NCBI GenBank assembly: GCA_964344145.1
Contig: CAYFME010000004.1
Location: forward strand, 1-64,000
Length of the DNA stretch: 64,000 nt
Direction of reading: 5' to 3'
Source of the DNA: JABJOE01 sp964344145
GTDB taxonomy: Bacteria > Patescibacteriota > Patescibacteriia > UBA9934
Shown here piece after piece: positions 58,806 to 64,000 of the stretch. The notes beneath the pieces are model-generated. The model made no database searches and was not told the DNA's origin. It was given only the letters and a program-made list of their open reading frames with translations. Every line of letters begins with the position of its first letter. The stretch's first letter is position 1. The position numbers and the translations under genes were made by a program.

Positions 58806-59884
58806 TTCAAAAAAATGTTCGACAACTATTTGTCCGATCGGACAAGTTATGGTCACTGATGTTCATAGCGCTTGTGGTGCTTCCTGGTTGTTCTACACCG
58901 ACGATCGTCACGCTCGATGATGTTCTTATCGATGACATCGATGTAGACGTCTATCTCCCAATTGATGACTACGAGCTGCGCCGGTCGTACAAGGGATTTG
59001 GAGAGTACATCGAGGATCGGTTTACCGGCTACCACATTGGTGACGACATTGAGTACGTTGATGTGACCGATGACGTTCCCGTGTATGCGATGGCGGATGG
59101 CACGATCAGCTATCTCGATTCTGTCTGGGGCTATGGTGGCCTGTTGATGATCGAGCATGTGATCGATGACGTGACGTATCAGGCGCTTTATGGACACATC
59201 GACCTGAGCTCTGTGCCGTATGGTGTGGGCGATGCTGTCGTGGCTGGCGAGAAAGTGGCAATCCTGGGCGAGCCTCATGAAGGCGAGACCAGCGGTGAGC
59301 GCAAGCATTTGCACTTTGGTCTTTACAAAGGGACGGACATTCGTTTTCAAGGCTACGCATCAACAACCTCTGAGGTTGAGGACTGGGTGAACCCGTCGGA
59401 CTTTTTTGATCAGTACGGATTGATGGAGGGGTATCGTCGAATGTTTAATCCGGACGACCAACTCGGTGGTGACATTTTTAATCTGACGTTTGAGCTTCAG
59501 CCTGGCTGGGAGGTGGAGTACATCCATTCGCTTGAGGCGCTGAGTTTGTATGAGTCGACGGGTGAGGGGATTGCTCGCGATCGATCGCAGATCCTTATTC
59601 GTTACTTTGATGCTTCGAGCTTTTTGACACTCTCGACGGTTGAGATTTATGAGACAACAGAGCTAACGGTCGGCATCGGTGACTACGACGCTCGAAGATA
59701 TGACATTCAAAAGAAAACAGGCGTGGCAGACTTTGCGGACCAGCCATCTTGGCGCAACGAACGTCACATTGTCACAGATTTTTACGATTCGGAAGGATAC
59801 GATCGCTACTATGTCGTAGCCGCCAATCCAGACCTCGATCCGGATGTGTACGAAGAGGTTCTGGCAAGTATGAATATTCGTTAG
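58802..59884 (+). CDS. Lipoprotein M23-family metallopeptidase (360 aa)
   Basis: Lipobox VVLPGC after a basic, hydrophobic N-terminus. The LytM-type catalytic domain has HIGDD (H and D ligands), LYGHIDL and KHLHFGLY; all zinc ligands are present. A second domain of about 140 residues after WVNPSDFF is unassigned. Cell-wall hydrolase anchored to the membrane. Cotranscribed with the O-antigen ligase gene. Base composition is that of the core genes, unlike the M23 gene at 47845. Confidence 0.9.
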   Translation: MIQKNVRQLFVRSDKLWSLMFIALVVLPGCSTPTIVTLDDVLIDDIDVDVYLPIDDYELRRSYKGFGEYIEDRFTGYHIGDDIEYVDVTDDVPVYAMADGTISYLDSVWGYGGLLMIEHVIDDVTYQALYGHIDLSSVPYGVGDAVVAGEKVAILGEPHEGETSGERKHLHFGLYKGTDIRFQGYASTTSEVEDWVNPSDFFDQYGLMEGYRRMFNPDDQLGGDIFNLTFELQPGWEVEYIHSLEALSLYESTGEGIARDRSQILIRYFDASSFLTLSTVEIYETTELTVGIGDYDARRYDIQKKTGVADFADQPSWRNERHIVTDFYDSEGYDRYYVVAANPDLDPDVYEEVLASMNIR

Positions 59885-59892
59885 ATGCACGC

Positions 59893-59918
59893 AGACCGGA
59901 CCCTCGTGGGCCCGGTCT
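59893..59918 (-). terminator. Hairpin after the 147-aa gene
   Basis: AGACCGG-A-CCC and GGG-C-CCGGTCT around TCGT; a stem of 10 pairs with one mismatch. Confidence 0.65.
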
Positions 59919-59941
59919 GTGACGTAGTACGGTTGTTGGAG

Positions 59942-60385
59942 CTACTGCTCGCCCAGGGTCGGCTCGCCGCCCAGGGCCTCGTAGACCATGGTCATGACCT
60001 GGGCCGAGTGGGCCTCGATGAAGCACACGGCCCAGTGGATGCGCCAGGCCGCCTCCTCGTCCAGACCGCTGGCACTCAGCAGGGCGCTGCCGGTGAAGGT
60101 CTCGGCGTTGGGCTGCCAGGTCGCGACGTCGTCGGGGCGGGGCGTGCCCAGCGCGGGCGCGTCGCCCATGAGGGCCGGCAGGACCGTGCGCAGGCCCATG
60201 TTCCAGAGCGTGCGACGCTCGCCGCGAGAGAGCGTGCAGCGCTCCCCAGCGGGGTCGTCATCCAGCCGGATGGCGAAGTTGGCGGGCATGGGCATGCGGC
60301 CGGCGCGACGGATCAGGACCGTCAGGTCGATGATGGACTGGTCGCGCAGGTGGCGGTGAGCCAGTTCGAAGGGGAGAGTGGACAA
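59942..60385 (-). CDS. GC-rich orphan protein (147 aa)
   Basis: A TTG start at 60385 below GGAG. Mostly helical and soluble: MSTLPFELAHRHLRDQSIID, then FAIRLDDDPAGERCTLSRGE, a Trp-containing core and an acidic end. No motif recognised. Strong GC codon bias. A single-gene unit with a dyad over its -10 box. Confidence 0.65.
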   Translation of the reverse strand: MSTLPFELAHRHLRDQSIIDLTVLIRRAGRMPMPANFAIRLDDDPAGERCTLSRGERRTLWNMGLRTVLPALMGDAPALGTPRPDDVATWQPNAETFTGSALLSASGLDEEAAWRIHWAVCFIEAHSAQVMTMVYEALGGEPTLGEQ

Positions 60386-60432
60386 GGGGGCTCCTTACGG
60401 CATTTCCCGGCCGCCTCGGGTTTGAGGTGTGA

Positions 60433-60465
60433 CGTGATTCAATCACGCCAGGTCGATTTTGTCAA
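60433..60465 (-). promoter_or_regulatory. Promoter with 15-bp dyad for the 147-aa gene
   Basis: Minus strand TTGACA (60460-60465), 17 nt, TTGAAT (60437-60442). The perfect inverted repeat CGTGATTCAATCACG (60433-60447) covers the -10 box. Confidence 0.7.
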
Positions 60466-60477
60466 TAGATGCACGAT

Positions 60478-60509
60478 GACCCCGTTCCGACACGTGTCGG
60501 TGCGGGGTC
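60478..60509 (-). terminator. Hairpin ending the two-gene GC-rich operon
   Basis: GACCCCG/CGGGGTC outside, CCGACAC/GTGTCGG inside; it begins at the stop codon of the second gene. Confidence 0.7.
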
Positions 60510-60924
60510 ACTTGTCGAGCTCCGCGCGGACGCGGGGGCCGATGTCGGGGTCGAGCTCCATGATGCGGTCGGAGATCGCGGACTGTCGGTCGTCCAGGCG
60601 GTAGATGAGGACCTTGGTGAGCCAGCGGTTGTGGTCCCAGCGGATGAGCAGCTTCCCGCCGATGAAGGTGACCACGAACAGCGGCGTGAAGATGATCGTG
60701 ATCCACAGGTGGATGACGAGACCGCCGATCGCCGCTGCAGCCAAGGAGAACAGGATGAACCGCAGATGTCGCCACAGGACGCTGCCGAAGTTGATCAGGT
60801 ACTCCATGTGCTTGTAGTGCTCCCAGGCTTGCCCGCGTTCCGCCTGCGGAAGGCGGTGGATGTGGGCGCATGCCTCAGGGTGCCACGGTGCCGTCTCCGG
60901 ATGGCCGGCGTTGAGTTCGATCAT
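60508..60924 (-). CDS. GC-rich orphan membrane protein (138 aa)
   Basis: Begins MIELNAGHPETAPWHPEACA. A hydrophilic first part with His and Cys, two adjacent membrane helices (FILFSLAAAAIGGLVIHLWI; IIFTPLFVVTFIGGKLLI), then a charged C-terminal helix (YRLDDRQSAISDRIMELD). Its ATG overlaps the TGA of the gene above by 4 nt, so it is translationally coupled. Not recognised. Confidence 0.68.
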   Translation of the reverse strand: MIELNAGHPETAPWHPEACAHIHRLPQAERGQAWEHYKHMEYLINFGSVLWRHLRFILFSLAAAAIGGLVIHLWITIIFTPLFVVTFIGGKLLIRWDHNRWLTKVLIYRLDDRQSAISDRIMELDPDIGPRVRAELDK

Positions 60925-61298
60925 ACGAGTCCACCGAGCAACTGCGGGATGATGTCGATCGCGATGCTCATCAGCGTGATGATCGCGCCGAGCCAGATAC
61001 TCGCGACGATCGCGTACAGGCACTGCGAGGGCAGGGGCCAGCGACGGAAGGTGCTCCAGTGACCAGGCGACGTGTTGCGACTCCACAGCAGGCTGATGGC
61101 CACGATGTTCGTGATCACGACCCACGGCAGGGTCTTGTACAGGGCGTCGATCCACGCCACGTCGATGAGCTGCAGGACCACGGCACCGTACACACTTGCC
61201 AGAGCCAGGTTGATCAGGCACAGCAAGGTCACGGCGGCGATCTGCGCGTAGCGCAGGATCTCGCGCTTGACTCCTTCCTTGAGGGCGAGGTTGAGCAT
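60921..61298 (-). CDS. GC-rich orphan membrane protein, four helices (125 aa)
   Basis: The start is the ATG at 61298 below AAGGAG; the frame is open to 61325, but that ATG lies only one nt below the -10 box. Membrane helices at about 17-37, 45-65, 68-80 and 92-115. First of a two-gene operon divergent from groES; the two products may form one membrane complex. Not recognised. Confidence 0.65.
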   Translation of the reverse strand: MLNLALKEGVKREILRYAQIAAVTLLCLINLALASVYGAVVLQLIDVAWIDALYKTLPWVVITNIVAISLLWSRNTSPGHWSTFRRWPLPSQCLYAIVASIWLGAIITLMSIAIDIIPQLLGGLV

Positions 61299-61325
61299 AC
61301 GCTCCTTTATGTTGAAGGTGCTCAT

Positions 61326-61355
61326 GACCCTAGCACTATGGGGTCTTTATGTCAA
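61326..61355 (-). promoter_or_regulatory. Promoter of the two-gene membrane operon
   Basis: Minus strand TTGACA (61350-61355), 17 nt, TAGGGT (61327-61332). GACCC and GGGTC (61326-61345) form a dyad spanning the -10 box. Confidence 0.7.
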
Positions 61356-61371
61356 TTCAAAAGGCTCCCTT

Positions 61372-61409
61372 CTGGCACTCTTGACGTCAGAGTGCTAATT
61401 TTGTTACGT
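61372..61409 (+). promoter_or_regulatory. CIRCE element and promoter of groES-groEL
   Basis: CTGGCACTC, 9 nt, GAGTGCTAA (61372-61398) matches the CIRCE operator (TTAGCACTC-N9-GAGTGCTAA) except at two positions. It overlaps TTGACG (61381-61386), 17 nt, TTACGT (61404-61409). This implies repression by HrcA and heat-shock induction. Confidence 0.9.
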
Positions 61410-61467
61410 TATTCCTCGCAAACAAAACCTAACCTCCTAACTTCCTAATTCCTACCTCCTTTTCTCT

Positions 61468-61758
61468 ATGCAACTCAAACCCGTTTCCGATCACATCGTG
61501 CTCAAGCCGATGGATAAAGAGACAACGACTGCTTCGGGCATCATCATCCCCGACACCGTTGACAAAGAACGGCCTGAGCAGGCAGAGGTTCTCGCGGTTG
61601 GTCCGGGCAAGATACTCGACAATGGTCAGCGTCAGCCCGTTGAGGTCACGCCCGGTCAGAAGGTCCTGTTTAAAAAGTACGCTCCAGATGAGTTTGAAAT
61701 CGATGGCGAGAAGTTTCTCGTGATTCGCGCTGAAGATGTAATTGCAATCGTTGAATAA
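61468..61758 (+). CDS. groES: Co-chaperonin GroES
   Basis: 96 aa lid of the GroEL chamber: LKPVSDHIVLKPMDKE, the mobile loop TTASGIIIPDTVDKE, and the C-terminal LVIRAEDVIAIVE. A leader of about 55 nt with pyrimidine-rich sequence separates it from the CIRCE promoter. groEL follows after 4 nt. Confidence 0.96.
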   Translation: MQLKPVSDHIVLKPMDKETTTASGIIIPDTVDKERPEQAEVLAVGPGKILDNGQRQPVEVTPGQKVLFKKYAPDEFEIDGEKFLVIRAEDVIAIVE

Positions 61759-61762
61759 TTTT

Positions 61763-63409
61763 ATGGCAAAAGAACTTACATTTAAGGAGGACGCCCGTGA
61801 GGGTTTGAAGTCAGGAATCGATCAGCTTGCTGACGCAGTGAAAGTCACGCTTGGTCCTAAGGGTCGCAACGTGATCGCGCAGCGCAGTTTTGGATCTCCG
61901 ATGGTCACCAAGGACGGTGTGTCCGTTGCCAAGGAGATCGAACTTGAGGATGCGCTTGAGAACATGGGCGCTGAGCTCGTGAAGGAAGTTGCATCCAAGA
62001 CAGCCGACGTTGCCGGTGACGGAACAACGACCGCAACGGTCCTCGCGCAAGCAATGGTTGATGAAGGGTTGAAGCTCGTCGCTGCCGGTGTTGACCCGCA
62101 GGCGTTGCGCCGCGGCATGGAGCGCGGTGTGCAAACACTCGTTGAGCAGATCAAGTCTCAATCACAACCAGTCTCTGGAATGCCCGAGGCAATCAAGCAA
62201 GTCGCAACCATCTCAGCCAACGACAGCGAGATCGGTGAGACGATTGCCAGTGCGATGCAGACGGTCGGTGAGAACGGCGTCATTACGGTTGAGGAAGGTC
62301 AGTCGTTTGGTATTGAGCTGGAGAAGACCGAAGGGATGCAGTTTGATAAGGGGTATCTCTCTCCTTATATGGTGACGAATCCTGAGAAGATGGAGGCGCA
62401 GTACGACGACGTGCCGATTCTCGTTACCGATCAGAAGATTAGTTCGGTCCAGTCTCTTCTTCCAGTACTTGAGGCCATTGCTGGAACAGGAAAGAAAGAT
62501 TTGGTGATTTTGTGTGATGACCTTGAGGGCGAGGCGTTGACGACATTGGTTGTGAACAAGATCCGCGGAGCGTTTAACGCGCTCGTGGTGAAGGCGCCTG
62601 CCTTTGGTGATCGCAAGAAAGCGATGCTCGAGGATATTGCGATCGTAACTGGTGCGACGGTTGTCTCCGAGGAGCGTGGCATGAAGCTCGATGCGGTTGA
62701 TCTTGGAAGCCTCGGAAAGGCTCGACGGGTGATCGCTACCAAAGATACGACAACGATTGTTGAAGGTGCGGGTGACAAAGGAAAGATTGACGATCGTGTT
62801 GCCCAGATTAAAACGCTTATTGAACAGACCACGTCTGACTTTGACCGTGAGAAGTTGCAGGAACGTTTGGCAAAGCTTGCTGGCGGTGTAGCAGTGATCA
62901 AGGTTGGTGCAGCTTCTGAGGTTGAGATGAAAGAAAAGAAGGATCGCATTGACGATGCTGTTGCCGCTACCAAGGCTGCGGTGGAGGAAGGAATCGTTGC
63001 CGGCGGAGGGGTGGCACTCGTACGCGCTCAACAGGCCCTTACACAGCTACGTGTCGAAACTGAACGAACCAACAAAGATGAAGCACTTGGTGTGCAGGTT
63101 CTTGAGAACGCGATTGAGATGCCGCTCTGGCAGATCGCGCAGAACGCCGGTGCTAAGGGTGACGTCTGGGTGGAGAAAGTGAAGGCTGGACAGGGAAGCT
63201 ACGGATACAACGCCCGCGAGGATCGCGAGGAGATGGACATGGTCCGTGCTGGTATCATCGATCCAGCCAAAGTGACGCGCTCAGCCGTCGAGAATGCGAC
63301 CTCAATCGCTACGATGGTTATCACGACCGAGGCAGCGATCACGGAACTTCCAGAAAAAGAAACCCCAGCCATGCCACCAATGCCAGGAGGTATGGGAGGG
63401 ATGATGTAA
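61763..63409 (+). CDS. groEL: Chaperonin GroEL
   Basis: 548 aa ATP-driven folding chamber. VTLGPKGRNV, DGTTTATVLAQAM (ATP site), VVKAPAFGDRRK-like KAPAFGDRKKAML, and the C-terminal GGM-repeat tail (PPMPGGMGGMM). The start MAKELTFKE is at 61763; the frame is open 7 codons earlier. Confidence 0.97.
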   Translation: MAKELTFKEDAREGLKSGIDQLADAVKVTLGPKGRNVIAQRSFGSPMVTKDGVSVAKEIELEDALENMGAELVKEVASKTADVAGDGTTTATVLAQAMVDEGLKLVAAGVDPQALRRGMERGVQTLVEQIKSQSQPVSGMPEAIKQVATISANDSEIGETIASAMQTVGENGVITVEEGQSFGIELEKTEGMQFDKGYLSPYMVTNPEKMEAQYDDVPILVTDQKISSVQSLLPVLEAIAGTGKKDLVILCDDLEGEALTTLVVNKIRGAFNALVVKAPAFGDRKKAMLEDIAIVTGATVVSEERGMKLDAVDLGSLGKARRVIATKDTTTIVEGAGDKGKIDDRVAQIKTLIEQTTSDFDREKLQERLAKLAGGVAVIKVGAASEVEMKEKKDRIDDAVAATKAAVEEGIVAGGGVALVRAQQALTQLRVETERTNKDEALGVQVLENAIEMPLWQIAQNAGAKGDVWVEKVKAGQGSYGYNAREDREEMDMVRAGIIDPAKVTRSAVENATSIATMVITTEAAITELPEKETPAMPPMPGGMGGMM

Positions 63410-63416
63410 TCGAAGG

Positions 63417-63443
63417 AAAAGGGTCCGACCAAGGACTCTTTTC
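63417..63443 (+). terminator. Terminator of groES-groEL
   Basis: GAAAAGGGTCC, loop GACCAA, GGACTCTTTTC; a stem of 11 pairs with one wobble. Confidence 0.8.
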
Positions 63444-63475
63444 TGATTTAAAGAGCTAGGCTATACTCCAACCAT

Positions 63476-63808
63476 ATGGCAAATCAATCTCAAACAGACA
63501 AAGATAACAATGTCATCGCGGCGCTTTCGTACGTGTTTGTGCTGTGTTTCGTGCCACTCCTTTTGGCGAAGGACTCTGCGTACGTGCAGTTCCACGCTAA
63601 GCAAGGATTGGTGCTGTTCATTGTGGAAGTCTTTGTCATGATCCTCGCAAGCATCCTCGTGTTCATTCCAATCATCGGATGGCTGGCGAACATCATCATG
63701 TACCTCTTTGTGATCATCATGGCCGTGATGGGATTCCTGCAAGCGCTACAAGGGAAGAAGTGGGTGATGCCGCTGCTAGGATCGTACGCCAAGAAGTTAA
63801 AGATCTGA
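63476..63808 (+). CDS. DUF4870-like small membrane protein (110 aa)
   Basis: Three hydrophobic segments: VIAALSYVFVLCFVPLLLA, VLFIVEVFVMILASILVFI and IIMYLFVIIMAVMGFLQAL. YVQFHAKQGLVLF is the typical family motif after the first helix. TATACT lies 8 nt above the ATG, a clear leaderless case. The family's function is unknown. Confidence 0.82.
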   Translation: MANQSQTDKDNNVIAALSYVFVLCFVPLLLAKDSAYVQFHAKQGLVLFIVEVFVMILASILVFIPIIGWLANIIMYLFVIIMAVMGFLQALQGKKWVMPLLGSYAKKLKI

Positions 63809-63814
63809 CTATTT

Positions 63815-63842
63815 GAAAGACAGGCCTTCTAGGGCTTGTTTT
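63815..63842 (+). terminator. Probable terminator before prfB
   Basis: GAAAGACAGGCC with GGGCTTGTTTTTC; an imperfect stem ending in five T. Confidence 0.6.
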
Positions 63843-63850
63843 TCATTTCT

Positions 63851-64000
63851 ATGTCGTCACTGGAATCACATATCAAAGATTTGCTCACAAAGGTTGAGGA
63901 CGCCTGGCAGCTTTTGACGTTGGACGACGTCGCTGTGCAGATTAAGGCGCTGGAATCGCAAATGGCTGAGCAAGACTTTTGGAATGATCAGGATCGCGCA
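63851..64000 (+). CDS. prfB: Peptide chain release factor 2, 5' part
   Basis: The first 50 codons are visible; the gene runs off the window. MAEQDFWNDQDRA is the conserved end of RF2 domain 1 (usually DPxFWNDxxxA). The reading frame is continuous through CTT-TTG-ACG, near the place where many bacteria have the CTT-TGA programmed frameshift, so no recoding is needed here. Confidence 0.8.
   Translation, partial: MSSLESHIKDLLTKVEDAWQLLTLDDVAVQIKALESQMAEQDFWNDQDRA

Noticed and set aside
63851..64000. Programmed frameshift in prfB
   Set aside because: The sequence is CTT-TTG-ACG without an in-frame TGA; the frame is open throughout.
1..64000. CRISPR arrays, insertion sequences, rRNA genes, tmRNA
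   Set aside because: No regularly spaced repeats, no transposase-like frame, no rRNA or ssrA core sequences were seen on either strand.

Overview
The window is a stretch of chromosome from a member of the Candidate Phyla Radiation (Patescibacteria), most likely the ABY1/Uhrbacteria part of it. This rests on the gene set (IleRS of the eukaryote-like subtype, DUF4012 protein, RNase J, a cytidylate-kinase-like ATPase, CCA enzyme with HD domain, VirB2-like pilin protein, FemAB ligase) and on gene structure, not on an rRNA, which is absent. TGA is used as a stop, so code 11 applies. Two runs of 100 N (25084-25183 and 39310-39409) are scaffold gaps.

Layout. 1-8.9 kb: ileS, a DHH protein, a TrmB-like regulator, an HD protein, ruvA, a FemAB-like ligase. 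9.6-17.5 kb and 19.3-20.7 kb: envelope glycan cluster (surface protein, DUF4012 protein, three GT4 glycosyltransferases, undecaprenyl-phosphate sugar transferase). 20.8-21.4 kb: RNase P RNA with an unusually large insertion. 22.4-32.6 kb: trpS, rnj, tRNA-Leu, a solute-binding protein, secG, a pilin-like protein, uvrA. 33.3-40.5 kb: a candidate structured RNA, rplS, a small kinase, an RluA-family synthase, tRNA-Ile(TAT), tRNA-Val, cca and a DHH phosphoesterase. 40.6-47.7 kb: valS-tyrS-argS, bactofilin, a diacylglycerol-kinase-like protein, tdk. 48.6-54.5 kb: a methyltransferase with an AbrB-like head, a LAGLIDADG endonuclease, two tRNAs, small genes, a YraN-type nuclease, nusA, yidC. 55.6-59.9 kb: second envelope cluster. 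61.4-64 kb: groES-groEL under a CIRCE element, a small membrane protein and the start of prfB.

Two gene classes are interleaved. Class 1 is the conserved housekeeping set: moderate GC, long co-directional runs and mostly leaderless promoters (a TATAAT-like box 6-10 nt before the ATG, no Shine-Dalgarno). Class 2 consists of about seventeen orphan units of much higher GC. Each has its own near-consensus promoter (TTGACA, 17 nt, TAnnnT), often with a dyad over it, a clear Shine-Dalgarno sequence, usually one gene of unknown function, and a GC-rich hairpin after the stop. Most of their products resemble nothing I recognise. They look like autonomous transcription cassettes dropped between core genes.

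The genome also carries several families of short palindromic elements. Most abut stop codons, but three lie inside genes and are translated in frame: 74 bp in ileS, 42 bp in a nucleotidyltransferase-like gene and 42 bp in an O-antigen ligase gene. They recall the Rickettsia palindromic elements.
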